Assembly (NCBI GenBank): GCA_902797915.1
Contig: CADBUK010000067.1
Location: 1 to 5,931 of the forward strand
Direction of reading: 5' to 3'
Source: Oscillospiraceae bacterium
GTDB lineage: Bacteria; Bacillota; Clostridia; Oscillospirales; Acutalibacteraceae
DNA length: 5,931 nucleotides
Numbering within the stretch: position 1 is the first letter of the stretch; every line of letters starts with the position of its first letter. Both the position numbers and the translations under genes were made by a program. Below the pieces are notes generated by a model that saw only the letters and a list, made by a program, of their open reading frames with translations, made no database searches and was not told the DNA's origin. Shown here piece by piece: positions 1 to 5,931 of the stretch.

Positions 1-144
1 AAGCAGAAGCGCAACGGCAGTGAAACGAAAGCGCTTTTTAACCGTGGCAAGCGCGGCACTGCCTATATTTGTAAGGCAAAGCAACAGTGCCCAGAGTGAA
101 AAAAGAGCGCGGGTAAAAGCCGAAAGGAATTCAAATGACGTCAT
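1..144 (-). CDS. N-terminal part of an unidentified membrane protein, truncated by the window start
   Basis: The frame opens with ATG at 144-142 and stays open to position 1, giving 48 residues that begin MTSFEFLSAF. A hydrophobic stretch at about residues 13-34 (ALFSLWALLLCL and following) looks like one transmembrane helix. It is followed by a basic KKRFRF cluster at about 37-42 and a second hydrophobic run at the cut edge, suggesting a multi-pass protein. The ATG overlaps the TGA of the upstream sensor-like gene by 4 bases (ATGA), and an AAAGGGGG ribosome site lies at 154-161, 9 bases before the start. The tight coupling implies the two products are made together and may act together. A partner signalling protein, such as a kinase supplying an ATPase domain, is possible but purely inferred. 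Too little is present to name a family. Confidence 0.72.
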   Translation of the reverse strand, partial: MTSFEFLSAFTRALFSLWALLLCLTNIGSAALATVKKRFRFTAVALLL

Positions 145-1808
145 ACCGCCCCGCCCCCTTTCAGCATAGTAAAGCAGATATAAGAAACGCTGTCCTCCTG
201 CAAAAAGTCGTACTCTACGCCGTTTGCGGAAAGGTTTTCCTCCATTTCCCGCGGGAGAGACTCAACAAGATTTTCAAGGTTCAGCTTAAACAAAACCCTG
301 TCCTGCGCGGAAAGGTTAACAAACGCTCCTCGCAGGGTTGTGATATTCATTTCAAGCAGGGTTTCAAACGCCTCAAAAACGGCAAGCGACGAAGCCGCGC
401 TGACCGTTCCGACTGCACTGATGAAAATTTCGCCGGGAATGCCGCAGTAATTAAGATAACGCAGAACCTCTGAAACGGAAAGCCCGACCTCGCCGATTTC
501 TATATAACTGCTTTCCTGCGACAGAAGCATTAAATTTGCGTAGCGTTTAATGTAAGCACCAAGCAGAGTAATCCTGCCGCGGCACTCCTCCTTTACCGCC
601 AAATCGTCCGAAAGGCGCGCAGTTTCCGCAAGCTGTGAAATTAACTGCGACTGCCTTTGAGTTCGCGTTGCAATAGTATCATAAACCAAGGTGCGCTGTT
701 CAATTTTAGTTTGCTTTTCCTTAAGTTCATTGCGCAGGCGAATAAGCTCCGCCTCCTGCGCAAGCTGCTCCTTTGCCTCCGCAAGCTCCCCGTTCAGTCG
801 GTCAAGCTCCGTCATATCGTCCTGCCAGAAGCCGTAGCCGCCCGGGATTTCCATTTTATTCAAAACGGTATGCTCGCCGATACGCGCGCCGCTTTGCATT
901 TCAAACTGCTGCAAAGTAAGCGGCATTGCGGAATGGGAGGAATAAATAGGGGTTCCCTTTTTATCCGTTATCTGTGCGGAAACGGAAAACTTCTGAAACA
1001 GCTTGCCGTAATCCGTATTAGTGGGAATAAGCCCAAGCTGTATGCAGCACTCAAGCACAACGGCAACCGTAAACAGCAGCGTTTCGGGAAACTCAATAAT
1101 ATTTGCGCCGTTAAGCTTCGGCATCTTGCCCGTAACGATAAGCAGGTTAAGAAAAACGCCGATTGCGGACGGAATAAGAATAATCCACGCGTGCTTTTTT
1201 GAACTGCTTATTCGGCATTTGAACACAAGCACGGTAATTGCGGCAATATAAAGCAGATAACGCCAGAGCGTAATTACGTAAAACAGCGTGCCGTAAGCGT
1301 AGCTGCCGTCCCAGTCAGCAAAATCGGGCTGAAATTTAAAAACAAGCTGATGAAGGTCGTTAGTTAAAATCAAAGTAATAAACACAACCGTAACGCCCAA
1401 AGTCCACAACCAGCCCTTTGGAATACGGAAATCCTTTTCAGGCGCAACCAAAAGCGATATATAAAAAAAGAAAAGCGGTATCAGCAGCATAGGAACGTAA
1501 TAAAGATACCAGGTGTGGCGGGCAACAACGCCGACCCCTGCAAAAACGCTGTATTTAACTCCCCTGAGCAGAATAAGCATAAGCCCGAGCCACGAAACCG
1601 CCTTCATCATTACCGACAGCCCGCCCGCCGACGTAACGCGATGAGAGTAATAAAGAATAAGGCAAACGCAGAGGGTAAGCAGGTAAATTGCCGAAACGTT
1701 GCGGGTAGGAAAGCTGTCAGGAATAAAGTTTGCGCAGGGTATGATATTTATTACAAGCAGCAGATAGTAAAACGCCATACGCCTGAAAGTTGTTTTTACT
1801 TCATTCAT
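141..1808 (-). CDS. 7TM sensor protein with degenerate histidine-kinase-like C-terminus
   Basis: This 555-residue protein has hydrophobic segments at about 12-28, 39-55, 70-84, 98-121, 132-148, 170-196, 208-226 and 241-262, matching the histidine kinase N-terminal 7TM domain type. The RHTWYLYYVPMLLIPLFFF region (97-115) is typical of it. A PAS-like segment follows at about 263-329 (FSVSAQITDKKGTPIYSS at 274-291), then a charged coiled coil at about 332-375 and a helical region similar to a dimerisation domain (376-430, with LGAYIKRYANLMLL at 416-429). The last 125 residues resemble the start of a GHKL ATPase fold, but no N-box asparagine motif or glycine-rich G boxes are visible, and no histidine occurs after H313. 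It is therefore probably a receptor that does not autophosphorylate in the usual way, or one relying on a partner. The start is fixed by a strong ribosome site 7 bases upstream; the end overlaps the next gene by 4 bases. Ligand unknown; acts in the cytoplasmic membrane. Confidence 0.85.
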   Translation of the reverse strand: MNEVKTTFRRMAFYYLLLVINIIPCANFIPDSFPTRNVSAIYLLTLCVCLILYYSHRVTSAGGLSVMMKAVSWLGLMLILLRGVKYSVFAGVGVVARHTWYLYYVPMLLIPLFFFYISLLVAPEKDFRIPKGWLWTLGVTVVFITLILTNDLHQLVFKFQPDFADWDGSYAYGTLFYVITLWRYLLYIAAITVLVFKCRISSSKKHAWIILIPSAIGVFLNLLIVTGKMPKLNGANIIEFPETLLFTVAVVLECCIQLGLIPTNTDYGKLFQKFSVSAQITDKKGTPIYSSHSAMPLTLQQFEMQSGARIGEHTVLNKMEIPGGYGFWQDDMTELDRLNGELAEAKEQLAQEAELIRLRNELKEKQTKIEQRTLVYDTIATRTQRQSQLISQLAETARLSDDLAVKEECRGRITLLGAYIKRYANLMLLSQESSYIEIGEVGLSVSEVLRYLNYCGIPGEIFISAVGTVSAASSLAVFEAFETLLEMNITTLRGAFVNLSAQDRVLFKLNLENLVESLPREMEENLSANGVEYDFLQEDSVSYICFTMLKGGGAV

Positions 1809-1815
1809 ACAAAAG

Positions 1816-1825
1816 CCTCCTCCCT
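1816..1825 (-). promoter_or_regulatory. Strong ribosome binding site of the 7TM sensor gene
   Basis: The minus strand reads AGGGAGGAGG, ending 7 bases before the ATG at 1808-1806. It is nearly ideal for pairing with the 16S 3' end and decides the start codon of the 7TM gene. Such a strong site is notable for a sensor protein. Confidence 0.85.
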
Positions 1826-1839
1826 TTTATCATAACAAA

Positions 1840-1868
1840 ATAATAGCACATAAAGCCGCGCATTTCAA
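1840..1868 (-). promoter_or_regulatory. Sigma-70/SigA-type promoter for the 7TM sensor gene
   Basis: On the minus strand a TTGAAA -35 box (1868-1863) is separated by exactly 17 bases from a TATTAT -10 box (1845-1840). The base order TGC just before the -10 box gives an extended -10 (TGn). Transcription would start near 1833, leaving a leader of about 25 bases that contains the ribosome site. The promoter lies just beyond the rha terminator, so the sensor gene has its own transcription unit. The call rests on motif match and position only. Confidence 0.75.
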
Positions 1869-1881
1869 TCCGCAGGCGTAT

Positions 1882-1912
1882 AAAAAAGCGACTCGGTTTT
1901 AAGCCGAGCCGC
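1882..1912 (-). terminator. Rho-independent terminator at the end of the rha operon
   Basis: On the minus strand a 9-base-pair stem, GCGGCTCGG (1912-1904) with CCGAGTCGC (1896-1888), has one G-T wobble and a 7-base loop. A run of six T (1887-1882) follows. It begins 6 bases after the rhaD stop codon. There is no T run on the other side, so it acts in the minus direction only. Confidence 0.92.
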
Positions 1913-1918
1913 TAAAGC

Positions 1919-2734
1919 TTATAAATCAAGGAAATCCTTGCGGTAATCAAGATTAAAGCGCTTCGCAAGGGCAACAAGGTTTTCATCCGTTATGGTGTTT
2001 ACCTTAGGCAGATTTGCGGTAAGCATATATTGAATTGCCGCTTTTTCAACCGTTTCAATCAAGCCGAAGGTTTCGTCCAAATCCTTGCCTGCGCCGTAAA
2101 TACCGTGAAGCGTCCAGATAACAAGGCGATACTGCTTCATCTTTTCCGCAGTTGCCTCGCCGATTTCATTAGTGCCGCAAACCATCCACGGAAGTACGCC
2201 GATACCGTCGGGGAAAACGACAATGCTTTCCGTCATCTGCTTCCAGAGCGTGCGTGTGATTGCCCTTTCGTCCATCTCGTGAACCTGAGTCATAGCAAGC
2301 GTGTAATCGGGGTGGCAGTGCATAATAACCCTGTTTTCGGGGTTAACCGAAAGGCGCGCCATATGGCTCATCAGGTGGGCGGGAAGCTCGCTTGTAAACT
2401 GACCGCCGTCAGACCAGCCCCAGAGAAGCTCTGCGGTAACGCCGTCCTCTGCAATACGGATTATGCCGAGGTTATTTTCGGGGTCGTGCTCAACGTTCTT
2501 GAAATACTTACCCGTACCCGTAACAATAAAGATTTTGCCTGCAAGCTCCTTTGCTTCAAAGCCCGTAGGAATGGTGCGGATAACGTCGTTAAGGTCAAGG
2601 TATTCGCCGACCTCGTTTACATCAAGCATATAGCTGATGTTGCCGCCGTTGCGTTCGTCCCAGCCGAGACGATACATATTTGCCGTAGTGGCACACATTT
2701 CTTTAACAAAGGGTGCGTCTAAAATATTCTTCAT
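1919..2734 (-). CDS. rhaD: Rhamnulose-1-phosphate aldolase RhaD
   Basis: This cytoplasmic zinc-dependent class II aldolase cleaves L-rhamnulose 1-phosphate to dihydroxyacetone phosphate and L-lactaldehyde, the last step of the pathway. Its 271 residues compare with 274 in E. coli RhaD and align throughout. GWDERNGGN (24-32) is the conserved N-terminal motif, and FIVTGTGKYFKNV (69-81) belongs to the phosphate-binding region. The zinc ligands by alignment are E116 (SELPAH), H139 and H141 (MHCH) and H210 (LHG). E169 (MTES) matches the catalytic Glu171 of E. coli. VVFPDGIGVLPWMV (172-185) and LDETFGLIETVEKAA (219-233) are also family-typical. The ATG overlaps the rhaA TGA by 4 bases. The nearest ribosome-like site, AGAGAGG at 2748-2754, is 13 bases away, which is long, so translation probably depends on coupling to rhaA. 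No defect is seen. Confidence 0.97.
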   Translation of the reverse strand: MKNILDAPFVKEMCATTANMYRLGWDERNGGNISYMLDVNEVGEYLDLNDVIRTIPTGFEAKELAGKIFIVTGTGKYFKNVEHDPENNLGIIRIAEDGVTAELLWGWSDGGQFTSELPAHLMSHMARLSVNPENRVIMHCHPDYTLAMTQVHEMDERAITRTLWKQMTESIVVFPDGIGVLPWMVCGTNEIGEATAEKMKQYRLVIWTLHGIYGAGKDLDETFGLIETVEKAAIQYMLTANLPKVNTITDENLVALAKRFNLDYRKDFLDL

Positions 2735-3984
2735 CGTTTGCTCAAAACCTCTCTTTCATATTTTTCAACCTCGCCGAACCATTCGCCGTCAGCAAAAACG
2801 CCGCAGGCTTTGCAGTACTCGTTCCATACCTCTCCGAACGGAAGCGTTTTCAGTTCCTCCTGCATAACCATAAGCCTTGTAAAGTTGTTTTCGTCCTGCA
2901 GTTCCTTTAAGCAGGCAGGCTGCAAAAGTGCAAACAGCAAAGCCTTCTGAACGTTGCGGAAACCGACTGTCCACGCCGAAATTCTGTTTATGCTTGCGTC
3001 GAAATAGTCAAGCGCCATATTTACCCTGCCGTCAAACCCGCCGCAGCGAACAATCTCTTTTGCGATTTCCTTCGTTTCGTCGTCAAAAAGCACAACGTGG
3101 TCGCTGTCCCAGCGAATCGGGCGCGTAATGTGAAGCGCGATTTCGGGGAAAAACGTAAGCAGCGCAGGGATTTTATCGCTCACAACCTCGGTGGGATGGT
3201 AATGACCGTTATCCATAAGCGGAATACATTTATCCTTATTCATCACCGCATAGCTGAGAGCAAATTCGGCAGAGCCGACTGTGTAAGCCTCAACGCCGAT
3301 GCCGAAAACCTTGCTTTCAATGCAGGGCTTAACCTTGCTGAAATCATAACACTCAGAAAGGATTTCGTCAATACTGTTTCTGTATCTTTCACGGGGACCC
3401 ATTCTGTCCGCCGGAATATCCTTAAAGCCGTCGCCCGTCCAGATATTCATAACGCAGGGCTCGCCGAGCTCCTCGGCAAGATACTGCGAAATTCTTATGC
3501 AAGCCTTGCCGTGCTCAATCCAGAAGCGGCGGGTTTCCTCATTAGGTGATGAAAGCGTTAACGGGTCGCATTTCGGGTGTGAAAAAAAGGTGGGGTTAAA
3601 ATCGCAGCCAAGTCCCCTTTCCTTGCAGAAATCAACCCATTTTTTAAAATGCTTGGGCTCAAGCTTATCACGGTCAACCCAAGGATTTTCCTCGTCAAAA
3701 ATTGCGTAACAGGCGTGAAGGTTCATTTTAACCTTACCGGGTACGAGCTTTAAAACCTCGTCGATATCCGCCATCAATTCTTCGGGCGTTCTTGCCCTGC
3801 CCGCATAATTACCCGTAGTCTGAATTCCGCCCGTCAAAGGCTTGTTCGGGTCCGTATCAAAGCCGCGAACGTCGTCGCCCTGCCAGCAGTGGAGGGAAAG
3901 CGGAACGCCTTTAAGCTTTTCAATAGCCGCGTCGGTATCAATACCGTATTTGGCGTAGGCGTTTTTTGCTTCTATATATGACAT
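2731..3984 (-). CDS. rhaA: L-rhamnose isomerase RhaA
   Basis: This cytoplasmic metal-dependent isomerase interconverts L-rhamnose and L-rhamnulose, the first intracellular step. Its 417 residues compare with 419 in E. coli RhaA and align end to end. SLHCWQGDDVRGF (30-42) and TGGIQTTGNY (51-60) are the N-terminal signature, and LDFNP-like CDFNPTFFSHP (127-137) follows. Metal-site residues by alignment are E223 (IESK), D258 and H261 (MDNGHYHPTEV), H285 (LHI), D293 and D295 (RWDSDH) and D326 (ALDYFDASINR). These correspond to E. coli E234, D267, H270, H294, D302, D304 and D334. All are present, so the enzyme should be active. Its ATG shares one base with the rhaB stop (TAATG), and its own AGGAGG site lies in the last codons of rhaB. 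No transfer signs or frame damage are visible. Confidence 0.98.
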   Translation of the reverse strand: MSYIEAKNAYAKYGIDTDAAIEKLKGVPLSLHCWQGDDVRGFDTDPNKPLTGGIQTTGNYAGRARTPEELMADIDEVLKLVPGKVKMNLHACYAIFDEENPWVDRDKLEPKHFKKWVDFCKERGLGCDFNPTFFSHPKCDPLTLSSPNEETRRFWIEHGKACIRISQYLAEELGEPCVMNIWTGDGFKDIPADRMGPRERYRNSIDEILSECYDFSKVKPCIESKVFGIGVEAYTVGSAEFALSYAVMNKDKCIPLMDNGHYHPTEVVSDKIPALLTFFPEIALHITRPIRWDSDHVVLFDDETKEIAKEIVRCGGFDGRVNMALDYFDASINRISAWTVGFRNVQKALLFALLQPACLKELQDENNFTRLMVMQEELKTLPFGEVWNEYCKACGVFADGEWFGEVEKYEREVLSKR

Positions 3985-5342
3985 TAAACTACCTCCTGAA
4001 TATCAAAGGATACCTTAACAAGCGCTCTTGCTTCCTCAAGAGTAGCAACCTCTTTTGAATAAAGCATTTGTGAAATAATATTTCCCGTTGCGGTTGCCTC
4101 GACGGGACCCGCAAGCACGCGCTTGCCCGTGTACTGCGCGGTAAGCTGATTAAGGTATTTATCCTTGCTGCCGCCGCCTACGATGTTAATAGTGTCCACC
4201 GTTTTGCCGCTGATGCTTTCAATCTCCTTAACCGCGCCTGCGTAAGATTTTGCAAGCGAATGATAAACCGAATTGATTACGACGTCCATAGGCAGTTTGT
4301 CGTTGTTAAGATAATTTCTGATTGCTTTAATCATACTTTCGGGCGCAAGGAAGGACACGTCGTTGGTGTCGATAAATTCAAAGCCGTCGCTCTTCATAGC
4401 AAGATTCATCATCTCGTCATAGGAAAACTGCTTGTTCAGGTTTTTGCGGATGTTCTGAAACAGCCACATACCCATAAAGTTTTTAAGAAAACGGTAGCGA
4501 TAATTAATTCCGCCCTCGTTTGTAAAATTAGCCTTGAGCGCTTCGTCGCTGAGTACAGGCTCAAGATTTTCAGTGCCGATAAGCGACCAGGTGCCCGATG
4601 AGATATATACGCCGTTATTCCCGACGGAGCAGGCTGCAACCGCGCTTGCCGTGTCGTGCGAGGGGGCGAGGATTACAGTGCTGTCAAAATCAAAGCCCTG
4701 AAGCGCGCCGACCTCCGTACAAGGAAGCGATACCTCGCTGAAAACATCCTTTTTGATGCCGAGTGCGTCAAGAATTTCGCCGTCCCACGTTTTTGTACGA
4801 GCGTTAATAAGATTGCTTGTTGAAGCCTCTGTATATTCATTTCTGATTTCGCCTGTCAGCTTGAAAGCAAGATAATCGGGCATCATCAAAAAGTATTTTG
4901 CCTTATCAAGCTTGCCGCTTTTTTTATCGCAGTAAAGCTGATAGATTGAATTATAATTCGCCTTTTGAATACCCGTTTTTGCGTAGAGCTTTTCCTGCGG
5001 GATAATTGCCGCAACCTCGTCCATAACGGAGAGCGTGCGGCTGTCGCGGTAAGCGACGGCGGGCAGGATTTCACGCTTGTTTTCGTCAAGCAGAACGTAG
5101 TCCACGCCCCAGGTGTCAATCGCAATTGTGGCGGGGGCTTTTCCGAGCTCGCCGCATTTTGCGATACCCGCCTTAACCTCGCGCACAAGCTTTTCAATAT
5201 CCCAGAAAAGAGAGCCGTTTTCCTCTCTTAAATAATCTTCAAATCTGTGGATTTCCTCAAGCCTGATTTTGCCGTCCTCAATATAGCCGAGAATGTGGCG
5301 CCCGCTTGAAGCGCCGATGTCTATTGCAAGATGATAAATCAT
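3984..5342 (-). CDS. rhaB: Rhamnulokinase RhaB
   Basis: This cytoplasmic FGGY-family sugar kinase phosphorylates L-rhamnulose at C1 with ATP to give RhaD's substrate. The N-terminal FGGY domain starts with the phosphate-binding DIGASSGR (8-15). It contains IDTWGVDYVLLD (75-86), the substrate-region AYRDSR (97-102) and LMMPDYLAFKLTG (152-164). SHDTASAV (228-235) carries the expected catalytic base D230, equivalent to D237 of E. coli. The C-terminal domain shows YISSGTWSLIG (246-256), TNEGG (274-278), the adenosine-region IVGGGSKDKYLNQL (387-400) and AGPVEATATGN (411-421). At 452 residues it is shorter than E. coli RhaB (489), mainly at the C-terminus after the conserved motifs. The ATG overlaps the rhamnosidase stop by 4 bases (ATGA) and has its own ribosome site 7 bases upstream. 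It ends on rhaA's start, in keeping with one operon transcript. Confidence 0.97.
   Translation of the reverse strand: MIYHLAIDIGASSGRHILGYIEDGKIRLEEIHRFEDYLREENGSLFWDIEKLVREVKAGIAKCGELGKAPATIAIDTWGVDYVLLDENKREILPAVAYRDSRTLSVMDEVAAIIPQEKLYAKTGIQKANYNSIYQLYCDKKSGKLDKAKYFLMMPDYLAFKLTGEIRNEYTEASTSNLINARTKTWDGEILDALGIKKDVFSEVSLPCTEVGALQGFDFDSTVILAPSHDTASAVAACSVGNNGVYISSGTWSLIGTENLEPVLSDEALKANFTNEGGINYRYRFLKNFMGMWLFQNIRKNLNKQFSYDEMMNLAMKSDGFEFIDTNDVSFLAPESMIKAIRNYLNNDKLPMDVVINSVYHSLAKSYAGAVKEIESISGKTVDTINIVGGGSKDKYLNQLTAQYTGKRVLAGPVEATATGNIISQMLYSKEVATLEEARALVKVSFDIQEVV
3992..3997 (-). promoter_or_regulatory. Ribosome binding site of rhaA inside the end of rhaB
   Basis: A perfect AGGAGG on the minus strand lies 7 bases before the rhaA ATG and is embedded in the codons for the final QEVV of rhaB. 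Together with the TAATG junction it allows both fresh initiation and reinitiation by ribosomes finishing rhaB. Confidence 0.85.
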
Positions 5343-5896
5343 AATAAAACCTTTCCTGCGGTTACGGCTTTTGTTTCGCCGTTGATAATAACGTCGGCAG
5401 TGCAGTTGGCAGGGATTTCAATTTCGTATTCATATCCGCCGTCAGTCTTTTTCCAACCGCTTTTTACCGTGCCGTAAACGCTTTTGTATTCAGCGTTTGC
5501 AAAGGTAAAGCTGCCGCCTGCTTTCGGCGCAATTACAAAATGATTTTCGCCGTCAACATTGATACCGCACATTGAATTGAAAAGCCATTCGCACACGGCG
5601 CCCTTTGAATAATGATTAAGCGAGGCTATACCGCCCTGTGCTTCAACGCCTTCCCAGCTTTCCCAAATAGTAGTAGCGCCCATCTTAGTCATATAGAGCC
5701 AACCGGGCATCTGCTCGTTTTCAAGAAGTCGGTAAGCATATTTTACATCAATACACGCAAGCACGTCAAGTATTAACGGGGTTGAAAGAAAGCCCGTTCC
5801 GAGCCTCCAGCCGTAATTCTCAAGCGTAACGCGTTCCTTGGTAAAATAATATTCCATAACGGTAAGCGGCAGAGCGAACGACGTTAACGCGTACAC
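5339..5896 (-). CDS. C-terminal part of a GH78 alpha-L-rhamnosidase, 5' end interrupted
   Basis: GH78 enzymes hydrolyse terminal alpha-L-rhamnose from glycans or glycosides by inversion and are usually 700-1000 residues; about 185 C-terminal residues are present. Numbering from the GTG at 5896-5894, the end of the six-hairpin (alpha/alpha)6 domain shows WRLGTGFLSTPLILDVL (30-46), AYRLL (54-58), PGWLYMTKMGATTIWESWEG (64-83) and SLNHYSKGAVCEWLF (92-106). The glutamate in TTIWESW (E79) lies in the motif thought to carry the general base. A small beta domain follows (about 113-185). The protein is clearly homologous from about residue 28 on. Upstream, only SFALPL (6-11) and FTKER (18-22) look familiar, and the helix before WRLGTGF seems several residues short. 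In-frame TAG (5899-5897) and TGA (5905-5903) block extension, and neither the GTG nor the ATG at 5857-5855 has a ribosome site. The interruption may be a broken gene or poor sequence at the window edge. Localisation cannot be judged without the N-terminus. Confidence 0.88.
   Translation of the reverse strand: MYALTSFALPLTVMEYYFTKERVTLENYGWRLGTGFLSTPLILDVLACIDVKYAYRLLENEQMPGWLYMTKMGATTIWESWEGVEAQGGIASLNHYSKGAVCEWLFNSMCGINVDGENHFVIAPKAGGSFTFANAEYKSVYGTVKSGWKKTDGGYEYEIEIPANCTADVIINGETKAVTAGKVLL
5350..5357 (-). promoter_or_regulatory. Ribosome binding site of rhaB
   Basis: AGGAAAGG on the minus strand lies 7 bases before the rhaB ATG (5342-5340), within the last codons of the rhamnosidase gene. 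It supports the chosen start MIYHLAIDIG, which places the DIGASSGR motif at the expected distance from the N-terminus. Confidence 0.75.
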
Positions 5897-5931
5897 CTAT
5901 ATTCAGTCGTTTATGCAATACATAAAAAGAA

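Noticed and set aside
26..39. A cre-like (CcpA operator) word, cgaaagcgcttttt, matching most of the catabolite repression consensus.
   Set aside because: It lies inside the coding sequence of the truncated membrane protein, where the Lys-Lys-Arg-Phe codons explain it, and it misses consensus bases at both ends.
1827..1835. A small palindrome, ttatcataa, at the predicted transcription start of the 7TM gene.
   Set aside because: The arms are only four A/T-rich base pairs, too short to support an operator call.
1881..1913. Possible bidirectional terminator.
   Set aside because: Only the minus-strand transcript has a T run after the stem, and there is no plus-strand gene to terminate.
2030..2722. 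A 230-codon plus-strand open frame opposite rhaD.
   Set aside because: It is antisense to a clearly conserved gene, its translation shows no recognisable family or composition of a real protein, and no convincing ribosome site was seen. The same applies to the plus-strand frames at 657-1202 and 3097-3549.
5339..5896. The rhamnosidase fragment as a complete small stand-alone protein starting at the GTG.
   Set aside because: It begins mid-domain, lacks most of the GH78 catalytic fold, and has no ribosome site before the GTG or the next ATG.

Overview
The window is a stretch of bacterial chromosome in which every supported gene lies on the minus strand, so it reads from position 5931 down to 1. 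It most resembles a Bacillota/Clostridia genome, probably a gut-type anaerobe. The reasons are strong AGGAGG-type ribosome sites, close 1-4 base gene overlaps, a sensor of the 7TM histidine-kinase N-terminal type common in Clostridia, and rha proteins similar to but distinct from the Escherichia coli ones. This taxonomic call is inference; no marker gene is present.

Region 1 (5931 to about 1880) is the 3' part of an L-rhamnose utilisation operon. It holds the C-terminal part of a GH78 alpha-L-rhamnosidase (5339-5896, interrupted near the window edge), then rhamnulokinase rhaB (3984-5342), L-rhamnose isomerase rhaA (2731-3984) and rhamnulose-1-phosphate aldolase rhaD (1919-2734). All three junctions overlap by 1 or 4 bases, so translation is probably coupled. 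The rhamnosidase would release L-rhamnose from plant or bacterial glycans or glycosides. RhaA converts it to L-rhamnulose, RhaB phosphorylates C1, and RhaD cleaves the product to dihydroxyacetone phosphate and L-lactaldehyde. A rho-independent terminator at 1882-1912 closes the operon. No transporter, mutarotase (rhaM), regulator or lactaldehyde-processing gene lies inside the window.

Region 2 (about 1868 to 1) is a separate transcription unit. A good sigma-70-type promoter (1840-1868) and a very strong ribosome site precede a 555-residue membrane protein. It has a 7TM sensor half, a PAS-like segment, a coiled coil and a degenerate kinase-like C-terminus with no histidine after residue 313. 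It overlaps by 4 bases the start of a further membrane-protein gene (144 to 1), which runs off the window.

The rha genes are ordinary and confidently identified. The less ordinary points are the kinase-like sensor without visible catalytic motifs, its coupled unknown partner, and in-frame stops in the rhamnosidase frame close to the window end. The last may be real decay or an assembly-end artefact. I see no evidence of a wholly new system, mobile element, CRISPR array, tRNA or rRNA.
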